Below, piece by piece: positions 6,649 to 16,670 of a stretch of 64,000 bases of DNA; positions within the stretch are counted from its first letter, which is position 1; each line of letters begins with the position of its first letter. This DNA comes from Acidovorax sp. RAC01. GTDB lineage: Bacteria; Pseudomonadota; Gammaproteobacteria; Burkholderiales; Burkholderiaceae_C. The stretch lies in the NCBI RefSeq assembly GCF_001714725.1, contig NZ_CP016447.1, positions 2,309,001 to 2,373,000 of the forward strand, in the 5' to 3' direction. The translations under genes were made by a program, and so were the position numbers. Under the pieces are notes generated by a model. The model saw nothing but the letters and a program-made list of their open reading frames with translations, did no database searches and was not told the DNA's origin.

Positions 6649-8820
6649 TCAGTGATTGGGTTTGTGTGCTTTTATGGCGATGAGGGTTTGCTCGCTCACC
6701 TGAAAAGTAGGTCCAAACTTAGCCGTTAACTCTTTTGCGCGCTCTAAGAACGCCTCCACCCCAGTTCCATAGATGAACTGCATCGCGCCCCCCGTCCACG
6801 CCGGAAACCCGATCCCAAAAATCGACCCAATGTTCGCGTCATGCACGCTGGTCAGCACGCCCTCGGCCAGGCAGCGCGCGGTTTCGATGGCCTGGCGGTA
6901 GAGCAGGCGGTCCTGGATCTCCTGCACGCTCCATTCCACGCCGGGCTTTTCGAACAGGGGTTTCAGCTCTGGCCACAGGTGCTTTTTGGTGCCTGCGGGG
7001 TAGTCATAAAAGCCGCCGCCACCGGCACGGCCGGGGCGCTTCAATTCTTTGACCATGCGCTGCACCAGCAGCTCGCCGGGCGTGGCGGTGTAGGTCTTGC
7101 CTTCGGCTGCGTAGTCCGCGCGGGTCTGGTCCAGCACGTGCACGCTTAACGTCAGCGCGGTTTCGTCCAGCACGGCCAGCGGGCCCACGGGCAGGCCGGC
7201 CTGCATGGCGGCGTTTTCAATGGCGGCGGCGGGGATGCCTTCGCCCAGCATGGCGGCGCCTTCCATCACAAAGGTGCCAAAGGTGCGGCTGGTGTAGAAG
7301 CCGCGTGAGTCGTTGACCACGATGGGCACCTTGCCCAGGGCCTGCACGTAGTCGAACGCGCGGGCCACGGTTTCGTCATCTGTCTGTTTGCCGCGGATGA
7401 TCTCCACCAGCTTCATCTTGTCCACGGGGCTGAAAAAGTGGATGCCGACAAACTTCTCGGGCCGGCTGCTGGCCGTGGCCAGGCCGCTGATGGGCAGGGT
7501 GGAGGTGTTGCTGGCAAAGAAGCCGCCGGGCGCCAGTTGCGGCTCGGCCTCTTGCGTGACTTTAGCTTTCAGGTCGCGGCTTTCAAGCACGGCTTCAATG
7601 ATGAGGTCACAGCCCGCCAGGTCGGCCGCGCTGGCGGTGGGTGTGATACGGGCCAGCAGTGCCTGCTGCGCCTCGGCGGTCATGCGGCCCTTGTCCACGC
7701 GGGCTTGCGTGAGCTTGGCGCTGTAGGCCTTGCCGGCCTCGGCTTTCTCGGTGCTCACGTCTTTCAGCACCGTAGCGATGCCCCGGCTGGCCTGGGCCCA
7801 GGCGATGCCCGCGCCCATCATGCCGGCGCCCAGGATGCCGACCTTTTGGGGCTTGTAGCGCGGGGCCGTGCCTGGGCGCGACTTGCCGCTCTTGATCGCG
7901 TTCATGTCGAAGAAGAACGTGTTGATCATGTTGCGCGCCACGGGGCCGGTCATCAGGCGGGCGAGGTAGCGGCTTTCGATGCGCAGGGCGGTGTCGTAGT
8001 CCACCATCGCGCCTTCGACCATGGCGGCCAGCGCTGCCTCGGGCGCGGGGTAGCGGCCGCGCGTGGTCTTTTTCAGCATGGCGGGCGCGACGGTGAGGGC
8101 GCCTGCAATCTTGGGGTTGGCGGGCGTGCCGCCCGGCATCTTGTAGTTCTTGTCGTCCCACGGCTGCACCGCGTGCGGGTGGGTGGCGATGTGGGCCAGG
8201 GCGGCGGGCAGCAGTTGCTCGCGCGTGGTCACTAGCTCGTGCACCAGTTGCAGTTCCAGCGCTTCGGCGGGGTTGAAGAGCTTGCCCTCCAGGATGTAGG
8301 GCTGCGCGCCCATCAGGCCCAGCAGGCGCGTCATCTTGGTCACGCCGGTGGCGCCAGGCATCAGGCCCAGGGTGACCTCGGGCAGGCCGAACTGGATCTT
8401 CGGGTCGGCCACGGCGATGCGGTAGTGGGCGATCAGCGCTACCTCCCAGCCGCCGCCCAGCGCTGCGCCGTTGAGGCACGCCACCACGGGGATGCCCAGC
8501 GTTTCGAGCGTGCGGAACTGCTTTTTCATGCGCTCGATTTCGGCGAACGCGGCCGGTGCGTCGGCCGGCGTCAGACGCATGGTGGCTTTGAGGTCGGCGC
8601 CGGCAAAGAAGCTTGTTTTGGCCGATGCCAGCACGATGCCCTTGAGCGCCATGCCCGCGTTGCTGTGGTCTGCGACCACCTGGGCTGTGACCTGCGCCAG
8701 CTCATCCTGCCAGGTTCGGCACATGGTGTTGACGGGCGAGTTGGTTTCGTCAAAAGTGATGACGGCGACCTGGCCTTCGGTGCCCTGGGCGGGGATGAGT
8801 TCGTAGCGGATGGTTTGCAT
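6649..8820 (-). CDS. Bifunctional enoyl-CoA hydratase/3-hydroxyacyl-CoA dehydrogenase (FadB/FadJ-like)
   Basis: A 723-residue fatty-acid oxidation multienzyme. The N-terminal crotonase domain has both catalytic glutamates (GAALGGGWEVAL and GLPEVTLGLMPG), followed by a Rossmann NAD-binding site VGILGAGMMGAGIAWA near residue 325 and the HAD C-terminal domains. It would hydrate trans-2-enoyl-CoA and oxidise the L-3-hydroxyacyl-CoA. The ATG at 8820 follows a good ribosome site (GGAAGGAG); an upstream in-frame start is ignored. It lies 23 nt downstream of the thiolase on the same strand, so the two form a beta-oxidation pair. Confidence 0.93.
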   Translation of the reverse strand: MQTIRYELIPAQGTEGQVAVITFDETNSPVNTMCRTWQDELAQVTAQVVADHSNAGMALKGIVLASAKTSFFAGADLKATMRLTPADAPAAFAEIERMKKQFRTLETLGIPVVACLNGAALGGGWEVALIAHYRIAVADPKIQFGLPEVTLGLMPGATGVTKMTRLLGLMGAQPYILEGKLFNPAEALELQLVHELVTTREQLLPAALAHIATHPHAVQPWDDKNYKMPGGTPANPKIAGALTVAPAMLKKTTRGRYPAPEAALAAMVEGAMVDYDTALRIESRYLARLMTGPVARNMINTFFFDMNAIKSGKSRPGTAPRYKPQKVGILGAGMMGAGIAWAQASRGIATVLKDVSTEKAEAGKAYSAKLTQARVDKGRMTAEAQQALLARITPTASAADLAGCDLIIEAVLESRDLKAKVTQEAEPQLAPGGFFASNTSTLPISGLATASSRPEKFVGIHFFSPVDKMKLVEIIRGKQTDDETVARAFDYVQALGKVPIVVNDSRGFYTSRTFGTFVMEGAAMLGEGIPAAAIENAAMQAGLPVGPLAVLDETALTLSVHVLDQTRADYAAEGKTYTATPGELLVQRMVKELKRPGRAGGGGFYDYPAGTKKHLWPELKPLFEKPGVEWSVQEIQDRLLYRQAIETARCLAEGVLTSVHDANIGSIFGIGFPAWTGGAMQFIYGTGVEAFLERAKELTAKFGPTFQVSEQTLIAIKAHKPNH

Positions 8821-8843
8821 GTTGTTGTCTCCTTCCCAGTCAA

Positions 8844-10049
<1,206 letters not shown>

Positions 10050-10199
10050 GAATGGTCTCCGGTGGTTTCTCTAAACTTCAAGCGGGTTGGTCGACGAAGC
10101 GGGTGCCAGGGTGGCTCACACCACAACAGCGTGCCCTCTGACGCGGGTGCGGTCGCTTTTTGCACTATCTTTCGACAGTTGCTCTCTCAATTTCTGGCT

Positions 10200-10502
10200 A
10201 TGGAACGAAATACATCCTCTGCATTGCAGCGCGTGGCGCGCAGCGCTATCGAATACGACGACAAGCGCGACGGGTTTGCGCTGGAGCACCATGTGGTGCT
10301 GGCCGCCTCCAGTGCGCTGGCGGTGGCGGCCTTCATGGCGCCCAGCCGCGGTTCGGCAGCCATTCGCGGCATTGGCGCGGGTTTGCTGCTGATGCGCGCA
10401 CTGAGTGGCAGCCAGGGTGTGCGCTCCTGGCTGAAAGTCACCGACCGCCGCCCTGGCGCACCGCTCAGTCCTGAGGAAGCGCGCGCCGCCTGGTATCTGT
10501 AG
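10200..10502 (+). CDS. Small hypothetical protein with a hydrophobic central segment
   Basis: A 100-residue frame beginning MERNTSSALQ. The central stretch (around residues 28-65) is rich in Ala, Val, Leu and Gly (VLAASSALAVAAFMAP, GIGAGLLLMRAL) and could be one or two membrane helices; a polar C-terminus ends EEARAAWYL. It is divergent from the thiolase and followed by the convergent dehydrogenase. I recognise no family. Coding is supported by frame-consistent GC at third positions and by the membrane-like pattern, but not by a clear ribosome site. Confidence 0.55.
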   Translation: MERNTSSALQRVARSAIEYDDKRDGFALEHHVVLAASSALAVAAFMAPSRGSAAIRGIGAGLLLMRALSGSQGVRSWLKVTDRRPGAPLSPEEARAAWYL

Positions 10503-10574
10503 CGGAATTCGGCGCCCACTGCGGCGTCGTTCATGGCGCGGTGCGAGGCGTCGCTCATGGCGCGGTGCATGCTT

Positions 10575-11738
10575 CTATTTGCCCAGGCCCATGCCACGCG
10601 CAATCACTTCTTTCATGATCTCGTTCGTGCCGCCGTAGATGCGCTGCACGCGTGCGTCGGCATAGGCGCGGGTGATGGGGTATTCCCACATGTAGCCGTA
10701 GCCGCCAAACAGCTGCACGCATTCGTCCATCACCTTGCACTGCAGGTCGGTGGTCCAGTACTTGGCCATGCTGGCGGTTTCGGTGTCTAGCTGCTCGCGC
10801 ACGATCAGCTCGCAGCCTTTGTCCACAAACACGCGGGCCACCTGCACTTGCGTTTGTAGCTCGGCCAGGGTGTGGCGGGTGTTCTGGAAGGTGGCCACGC
10901 TCTGCCCGAATACCTTGCGCTGCTTGACATAGTCCACCGTCCAGTCGATGGCGGCCTGCGCTGCGGCCACGGCGGTGATCGCGATCTGCAGGCGCTCCCA
11001 GGGCAACTGCTCCATCAGGCAGATGAAGCCGCGTCCTTCCATGGCGGGGCCGCCCAGCAGGTTGTCCACCGGCACCTTCACGTCGTTGAAGAACAGCTCG
11101 GACGTGTCTTGTGCCTTCATGCCCATCTTTTTGAGGCGCTGGCCTTTTTCAAAGCCGGGCATGTCGCGCTCCACCAGGAACAGGCTGGTGCCTTTGGCCC
11201 CGGCGGCCGGGTCGGTCTTGGCGACCACGATCACCAGATCGGCGTGCCAGCCGTTGGTGATGAAGGTCTTGCTGCCGTTCAGCACATAGTGGCTGCCATC
11301 CGCACTTTTGATGGCCGTGGTCTTGATGCCCTGCAAGTCGCTGCCGGCAGCAGGCTCGCTCATGGCGATGGCGCCCACCATGGCGCCGGTGGCCATCTGG
11401 GGCAGGTACTTTTGTTTTTGCGCTTCGGTACCGTAGTGCAGGATGTACGGCGCCACGATCTCGCTGTGCAGCCCGAAGCCGATGCCGGTGGTGCCGGCGC
11501 GCGCCAGCTCTTCCATCTGCGCCACCGAGTACAGCTTGTCGGCCCCGGCGCCGCCGTATTCCTCGGGCAGGCTCATGCACAGAAAGCCGTTGGCACCGGC
11601 GGCGTTCCACACCTCGCGGGCCACATAGCCCTGGTCTTCCCACTGGTCGTGGAAGGGCGCCACTTCCTTGTCGATGAAGCGGCGAAAGCTGTCGGCAAAG
11701 GCCTGGTGGTCGGGCTGGTACAGGGTGCGTTCGATCAT
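10575..11738 (-). CDS. Acyl-CoA dehydrogenase family protein
   Basis: A 387-residue FAD acyl-CoA dehydrogenase. AIAMSEPAAGSDLQGIKT and the C-terminal QLFGGYGYMWEYPITRAYAD with RIYGGTNEIMKE are family signatures. The EGT glutamate is Gly here (GGT), as in long-chain types that use a Glu in another helix. The ATG at 11738 is preferred over a GTG seven codons upstream. It is a single gene with its own promoter region: an operator-like site at 11776-11803, 37 nt before the start, resembles one upstream of the liv-type operon. This suggests co-regulation with the acyl-CoA ligase/transporter operon. Confidence 0.92.
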   Translation of the reverse strand: MIERTLYQPDHQAFADSFRRFIDKEVAPFHDQWEDQGYVAREVWNAAGANGFLCMSLPEEYGGAGADKLYSVAQMEELARAGTTGIGFGLHSEIVAPYILHYGTEAQKQKYLPQMATGAMVGAIAMSEPAAGSDLQGIKTTAIKSADGSHYVLNGSKTFITNGWHADLVIVVAKTDPAAGAKGTSLFLVERDMPGFEKGQRLKKMGMKAQDTSELFFNDVKVPVDNLLGGPAMEGRGFICLMEQLPWERLQIAITAVAAAQAAIDWTVDYVKQRKVFGQSVATFQNTRHTLAELQTQVQVARVFVDKGCELIVREQLDTETASMAKYWTTDLQCKVMDECVQLFGGYGYMWEYPITRAYADARVQRIYGGTNEIMKEVIARGMGLGK

Positions 11739-11775
11739 GGGGGTGGCTCGGTCGGCCACCCGTGGCTGGGCGGCT

Positions 11776-11803
11776 ATTTATACAAAGTGACTGCTTGGTT
11801 AAA
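11776..11803 (-). promoter_or_regulatory. Operator-like site upstream of acyl-CoA dehydrogenase
   Basis: The minus strand reads TTTAACCAAGCAG, then TCACTTTGTATAAAT. Half-sites CAAGCA and CACTTTG are roughly inverted, and TATAAAT could be a -10. The site at 18640-18668 has the same frame (TTTAAGCAAAGCA ... GCTTTGTAAAAAT). It is a candidate TetR-type acyl-CoA-responsive operator; the regulator is not in the window. Confidence 0.5.
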
Positions 11804-11844
11804 TTCTGCCACTTGTTGCGCGCGTGCGCACCCCCGTAAACGAC

Positions 11845-11866
11845 AAAGCCGCCCGAAGGCGGCTTT
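11845..11866 (-). terminator. Terminator of the liv-ligase operon
   Basis: A perfect 9-bp stem AAAGCCGCC/GGCGGCTTT with a 4-nt loop that reads TTCG on the minus strand, 28 nt downstream of the binding-protein stop. The T-run is short. Confidence 0.7.
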
Positions 11867-11894
11867 GGATGGCGCAATGTTCAGGATTGCGGCC

Positions 11895-13061
11895 TCAGGG
11901 CTTCACGTAGTCCGACACGACCTTCCACTTGCCGTCGGTGATCTGCGACAGGCGTGACAGGTCGCTGCCCAGGCGCTTTTGCGGGCCGTAGGTGGCCTGC
12001 GCGCTACCGAACATGTCCGGCGGGATGACCATGGTGTCCATTGCCTTGATGAAGCTCTCGGTGTTGAGGTTTGTACCGGCCTTTTGCGCTGCCTTGATGA
12101 AGGAGTCGATGGCGCTATAGCCGTACACCGAGAACACCGTCGGGTCGTCGTTGAACTTGGTCTTGTACTTGTTGGCCCAGAAGCGGATCGGCTGGCTGGC
12201 CTCGTCCAGGTACGGGTGCTGCACCGTCATGGTGGCGTACAGGCCGTCCATGGGCTTGCCGCCCAGCTTGTGGATCAGGTCAGTGTATGCGGCGCTGGAG
12301 CCCAGGAAGGTGGGGTTGAAGCCCGTCTTGCGCGATTCGCCGATGGTGCCGATGGTCTCGCGGATGATGGTGCCCAGGATCACGAAGTCGCATTCAGACG
12401 ACTTCATCTTGGCCACCTGTGACGAGAAGTCGGTGGCGCCGCGCTTGTACGAAGTCTTCTCGGCAAACTCCATACCCATCGTCTTCAATGCGGCCTCACC
12501 GCCGCGCATCACTTCCAGGCCGAACTCGTCGTCCTGGTAAATGGTGCAGACCTTCTTGGCGTTCTTTTCCTTGATCAGCTTGGGCGCGGCCAGGCGGATC
12601 TGGTCGTAGTACGTGGCGGCAAACGAGTACTTGAGCTTGTGGAAGGGCTCGTACATTTCGCGCGCTGCCGTCACGGGGAAGAAGTTGATGACGTTCTTGC
12701 TGAACTGCACCGGCATGGCGGCCAGGTTCTGCGCCGTGCCCAGGTGGCCGATCATCATGAAGATCTTGTCCTGGTTCACGAGCTTCTGCGCGGCCAGCAC
12801 GGCCTTCTTGGGGTCGTAGCCAGAATCTTCCACCTTGAGGTCGAGCTTGCGGCCATTGACGCCGCCTTGCTCGTTGGCTTCGTCCACCCGCAGCATCATG
12901 CCCAGGCGGATCTGCTTGCCAAAGCCCGCCAGCGGGCCCGACAGATCCTGGATGGAGCCCAGCGTGATGGTGTCCTTGCTGACGCCCTGGCTGGTCTGCG
13001 CCTGCGCGGCACTACCGGCCATGGCCACGAGGGCCAGTGCGGCAATGTGATGAAGTTTCAT
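11895..13061 (-). CDS. Branched-chain-type ABC transporter substrate-binding protein (LivK-like)
   Basis: A 388-residue type I periplasmic binding protein. A signal peptide (MKLHHIAALALVAMAGSAAQ, cleavage after AQA) is followed by ITLGSIQDLSGPLAGFGK, typical of the Peripla_BP_6 family. The ATG at 13061 has a clear ribosome site (GAAGGAGA) and begins the signal peptide; a start 12 codons upstream would bury it. It is the last gene of the operon livH-livM-livG-livF-ligase-SBP, 78 nt after the ligase. The ligand is not known; the ligase in the operon suggests a carboxylic acid rather than an amino acid. Confidence 0.92.
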   Translation of the reverse strand: MKLHHIAALALVAMAGSAAQAQTSQGVSKDTITLGSIQDLSGPLAGFGKQIRLGMMLRVDEANEQGGVNGRKLDLKVEDSGYDPKKAVLAAQKLVNQDKIFMMIGHLGTAQNLAAMPVQFSKNVINFFPVTAAREMYEPFHKLKYSFAATYYDQIRLAAPKLIKEKNAKKVCTIYQDDEFGLEVMRGGEAALKTMGMEFAEKTSYKRGATDFSSQVAKMKSSECDFVILGTIIRETIGTIGESRKTGFNPTFLGSSAAYTDLIHKLGGKPMDGLYATMTVQHPYLDEASQPIRFWANKYKTKFNDDPTVFSVYGYSAIDSFIKAAQKAGTNLNTESFIKAMDTMVIPPDMFGSAQATYGPQKRLGSDLSRLSQITDGKWKVVSDYVKP

Positions 13062-13139
13062 GGCACGTCTCCTTCGGTTGGATCGCAATACGATCACTCG
13101 TTATAGAACGATGCCCGGGGTGGGGCACCAGCACTTTCC

Positions 13140-14996
13140 CTACCGGTACATCGCCTCGATCTGCGGCGCGTACTTCTGCTGCACCAGCTTGCGCTTGAGC
13201 TTCATCGTGGGCGTGAGTTCTTCGTCCTCGGCCGTGAGCTGCGTGTCGAGCAGGAAGAACTTCTTGATCTGCTCGACCCGTGCAAATTTGGCGTTCACGC
13301 GGTCGATCTCGGCCTGGATCAGCTCCTGCACCTCGCGTGTGCGGGTCAGGCTGGCGTAGTTGGAAAACGGCACGTCGTTGTCCTGCGCAAACTTCTCCAC
13401 GTTCTCCTGGTCGATCATGATGATGACCGTGAGGTAGGGCAGCTTGTCGCCAATGACCACGGCGTCGGTCACGTACGGGCTGAACTTGAGCTCGTTTTCC
13501 AGTTCGCTCGGCGTGATGTTCTTGCCGCCCGCGGTGATGATGATGTCTTTCATGCGGTCGGTGATGCGCAGGTAGCCATCGGCATCGATCACGCCCACAT
13601 CACCCGTGTGCAGCCAGCCGTCGGCATCGATGGTCTCGGCCGTTTTTTCGGGCAGGTTGAGGTAGCCCTTGAACACGTTGGGGCCCCGCACCAGGATCTC
13701 GCCGGTGGCGGCATCCACGCGCACCTCGTTGTAGCTGGCGGCGGGGCCGATGGAGCCCGGTTTCATGCGCGCGGCCGGCACGCCGGTGGATGCCCCGCAG
13801 GTCTCCGTCATGCCCCACACCTCCAGCATGGGCAGGCCGAGCGCCAGGTACCAGCGCACCAGGTCGGGCGATATGGGCGCAGCGCCGGTCACAAGGAACC
13901 GCGCACGGTGTATGCCGATGAGCTTGCGCACATTGTTGAGCGCCAGAAAGCGTGCCAGCATGAACTGCGCCTTCAGCAGCCCGCCCACCGGCTGGCCCGC
14001 CAGCACCAGGTCGGCAATGCGCGTGCCCACGCCAATCGACCACGCATACGCGGCCTGCTGCATGCGGGTGGATTCCTTGAGCGTGATCATCACGCCCGAA
14101 TAGAACTTCTCCCACACGCGGGGCACGGCGGTGAACACCGTGGGCGCGATCTCGCGCACGTTTTCGGGCACGGTGTCGGGGTTCTCCACAAAGTTGAGCT
14201 TGGCCCCGGTGTAGAGCGAAAAGTATTCGCCGCCCAGGCGCTCGGCGATGTGGCACAGCGGCAAAAAGCACATGGTCTCGTCGGCCTCGCTGCGCGCAAT
14301 CAGCGTGTTGTAGCCGCGCACGGTGTACGTGATGGCGCCGTGCGTGTGCATGGCGCCCTTGGGCTTGCCGGTGGTGCCCGATGTGTAGACCAGGATGGCC
14401 AGGTCTTCCGGCTGGCAGGCCTGCGCGCGGCGCATGAGGGCGTCGGGGTTTTGCTGGTTCCACCCGCGGCCCAGCTCGCGCAGGGCGGTCAGGCTGATCA
14501 CCCCGGGGTCGTTCAGGCCGCGCAGGCCTTCCATGTCGAACACCACGATCTTGCGCAGCAGCGGCAGGCCATCGCGCACCTCCAGCGCCTTGTCCAGCTG
14601 TTCATCGTCTTCCACAAACAGCACGCGGGTAGCAGAGTCTTCGCTCAGGTAGTGCACCTGCGCTGCGGCATCGGTGGGGTAGATGCCATTGGCCACGCCG
14701 CCGCAGCTGAGCACGGCCAGATCGGCGAGTACCCATTCGATGTTGGTGCTCGACAGGATGGACGCGCATTCACCGGGCTCGAAGCCGAGCGACATCAGGC
14801 CGCCGCCGATCTCGCGCACGGCCTCGGCGGTCTGGTTCCAGGTCCAGCTTTTCCAGATGCCCAGTTCTTTCTGGCGCATCCACACGTTGGGGCCGCGGGC
14901 TTGCACCGCGTTCCAGAACATGGCGGGAATGGTGTTGCCAGCCAGCACGTCGGTGCCGGAGGGCTGAATGTGAGAGAGGTCCCAGAGATTGCTCAT
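13140..14996 (-). CDS. AMP-dependent acyl-CoA synthetase (long-chain fatty-acid-CoA ligase type)
   Basis: A 618-residue adenylate-forming ligase. The P-loop-like LVYTSGTTGKPKGAMHTHG, the ATP motif LHTGDVGVIDADGYLRITDR and the catalytic-lysine hinge region (DIIITAGGKNITPSE) are all present. It activates a carboxylate with ATP and CoA. The ATG at 14996 has a GAGGA ribosome site, and only 7 nt separate it from livF. Lying between the liv-type transporter genes and their binding protein, it probably converts the imported substrate at once to its CoA ester. The length resembles long-chain FadD15-type ligases, but the substrate is unproven. Confidence 0.92.
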   Translation of the reverse strand: MSNLWDLSHIQPSGTDVLAGNTIPAMFWNAVQARGPNVWMRQKELGIWKSWTWNQTAEAVREIGGGLMSLGFEPGECASILSSTNIEWVLADLAVLSCGGVANGIYPTDAAAQVHYLSEDSATRVLFVEDDEQLDKALEVRDGLPLLRKIVVFDMEGLRGLNDPGVISLTALRELGRGWNQQNPDALMRRAQACQPEDLAILVYTSGTTGKPKGAMHTHGAITYTVRGYNTLIARSEADETMCFLPLCHIAERLGGEYFSLYTGAKLNFVENPDTVPENVREIAPTVFTAVPRVWEKFYSGVMITLKESTRMQQAAYAWSIGVGTRIADLVLAGQPVGGLLKAQFMLARFLALNNVRKLIGIHRARFLVTGAAPISPDLVRWYLALGLPMLEVWGMTETCGASTGVPAARMKPGSIGPAASYNEVRVDAATGEILVRGPNVFKGYLNLPEKTAETIDADGWLHTGDVGVIDADGYLRITDRMKDIIITAGGKNITPSELENELKFSPYVTDAVVIGDKLPYLTVIIMIDQENVEKFAQDNDVPFSNYASLTRTREVQELIQAEIDRVNAKFARVEQIKKFFLLDTQLTAEDEELTPTMKLKRKLVQQKYAPQIEAMYR

Positions 14997-15003
14997 ACCG
15001 TCC

Positions 15004-15822
15004 TCATCGCCATGTTTTCTTCTTCTTCCAGCGCCGCTCACCCCGCACGCCCTCGTCCTTCATGCCCAGGTAGAACTCCTTGATGTCGTCCTTCTCGCGC
15101 AGGCGGTCGCAACTGTCTTCCATCACGATGCGGCCGTTCTCCAGCACGTAGCCGTAGTCGGAGGCGTTCAGGGCCATGTTGGCGTTCTGCTCCACCAGCA
15201 AGATGGTGGTGCCGCGCTCGCGGTTGATGCGCACCACGATCTCGAAGATCTCCTTGGTGAGCTTCGGAGACAGGCCCAGGCTGGGCTCGTCCAGCAGGAT
15301 GAGTTCGGGGTTGGCCATCAGCGCGCGCGAGATGGCGAGCATCTGCTGCTGCCCGCCCGAGAGCAGGCCCGCGTCTTGCGCTGCCCGTTCGCGCAGGATG
15401 GGGAAGTAGCCGAACACCGTTTCGATGTCGCGCGCCACCGCATCGCCGTCGCGCCGGGTGTAGGCGCCCATCAGCAGGTTGTCGCGCACCGACAGCAGGG
15501 GGAACACCTCGCGCCCTTCGGGCACATGCATCAGGCCGCGGCGCACGATGGCCGAAGGGTCGTTGGCGGTGATGTCCTCGCCCTTGAATTCGACCGTGCC
15601 CTTGCGCGGGTCGATGATGCCGGAGATGGTCTTGAGGATCGTGGTCTTGCCCGCGCCGTTGCTGCCCAGCACGGCCGCGATCTCGCCGCGGCGCACCTGC
15701 AGGCTCACGCCGCGGATGGCCTTGATGGGGCCGTAGGCGCTTTCCACGTTTTGCAGCCGCAGCATGGGTGTTTCGTCGTTGGCCGCGCTGTGTGCGCCCT
15801 GGGCCAGGGTGGTGGTGGTCAT
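15004..15822 (-). CDS. livF: Branched-chain-type ABC transporter ATP-binding protein (LivF-like)
   Basis: A 272-residue ABC ATPase. Walker A is GSNGAGKTTIL, the signature LSGGQQQMLAISRAL, Walker B LILLDEPSLGLSP. The length and the LGLSP form point to LivF rather than LivG. A ~19-residue N-terminal extension precedes the conserved MLRLQNVESAYG. The C-terminus ends in a Lys/Arg-rich tail. The start overlaps the livG stop. It partners LivG, LivH and LivM in a membrane importer. Confidence 0.9.
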   Translation of the reverse strand: MTTTTLAQGAHSAANDETPMLRLQNVESAYGPIKAIRGVSLQVRRGEIAAVLGSNGAGKTTILKTISGIIDPRKGTVEFKGEDITANDPSAIVRRGLMHVPEGREVFPLLSVRDNLLMGAYTRRDGDAVARDIETVFGYFPILRERAAQDAGLLSGGQQQMLAISRALMANPELILLDEPSLGLSPKLTKEIFEIVVRINRERGTTILLVEQNANMALNASDYGYVLENGRIVMEDSCDRLREKDDIKEFYLGMKDEGVRGERRWKKKKTWR

Positions 15823-16670
15823 GCAGCGGCCCTCCCCGGCTTGCTGCCCGGCGGGCGGCGCAGGTTGCTCACGTCGTCGATGGTGCCCAGGTAAGCCTCG
15901 ATCACGCCGGGGTGCGACTGCACCTCGCGCGGCGTGCCCATGGCCACCAGCTCGCCCTGGTTCATGGCCAGCACGCGGTCAGACACCTTGGACACCAGCG
16001 ACATGTCGTGCTCGACCATCAGCACCGTGATGCCCAGCTCGTGCTGGATGTCCTGGATCCAGAAAGCCATGTCGTCGGTTTCTTCCACGTTCAGGCCCGA
16101 CGAGGGTTCATCCAGCAGCAGCAGCTGCGGCTCGGTGCACAGCGCGCGGGCCAGCTCCACCACCTTGCGCACACCGTAGGGCAGGCCCGCCACCATGGTG
16201 TCGCGGTAGTGCTGCAGATCCAGAAAGTCGATGATCTCCTCGGCCTTGGCGCGTGCCCGTATCTCGGCGTTGCGCACCTTGCCGGTAAAGAACATGTCGG
16301 CCCACAGGCCCGTTTCGCGGCGTGTGTGGCGGCCAATGAGCAGGTTGTGCAGCACGCTGGCGTGCTCGAAGAGTTCGATGTTCTGGAACGTGCGCGCAAT
16401 GCCCAGACCCGCCACCTTGTGGGGCGGCAGATCCGTCAGCGGCAGCATGGCGCCGCCGGGGCCAGCGTAGGCAATGGTGCCCTGCGTGGGCGTGTAGATG
16501 CGGCTGATGAGGTTGAACACCGTGGTCTTGCCCGCACCGTTGGGGCCGATGAGGGTGAACACCTCGCCGCGGCGCACGTCGAACGACACGTTGTTGACCG
16601 CCAGCACGCCGCCAAAGCGCACGCTGAGGTTCTTGGCTGAAAGCAGCACGTCATGGGTCATGGCGTTCAT
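15819..16670 (-). CDS. livG: Branched-chain-type ABC transporter ATP-binding protein (LivG-like)
   Basis: A 283-residue ABC ATPase. Walker A is GPNGAGKTTVFNLI, Walker B LLLLDEPSSGLN. The ABC signature position is atypical: PYGVRKVVELARAL takes the place of LSGGQ, as is common in LivG-type ATPases. The C-terminal MGTPREVQSHPGVIEAYLG is family-typical. Start and stop overlap the neighbours by four bases (ATGA), so the liv genes are translationally coupled. Confidence 0.9.
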   Translation of the reverse strand: MNAMTHDVLLSAKNLSVRFGGVLAVNNVSFDVRRGEVFTLIGPNGAGKTTVFNLISRIYTPTQGTIAYAGPGGAMLPLTDLPPHKVAGLGIARTFQNIELFEHASVLHNLLIGRHTRRETGLWADMFFTGKVRNAEIRARAKAEEIIDFLDLQHYRDTMVAGLPYGVRKVVELARALCTEPQLLLLDEPSSGLNVEETDDMAFWIQDIQHELGITVLMVEHDMSLVSKVSDRVLAMNQGELVAMGTPREVQSHPGVIEAYLGTIDDVSNLRRPPGSKPGRAAA

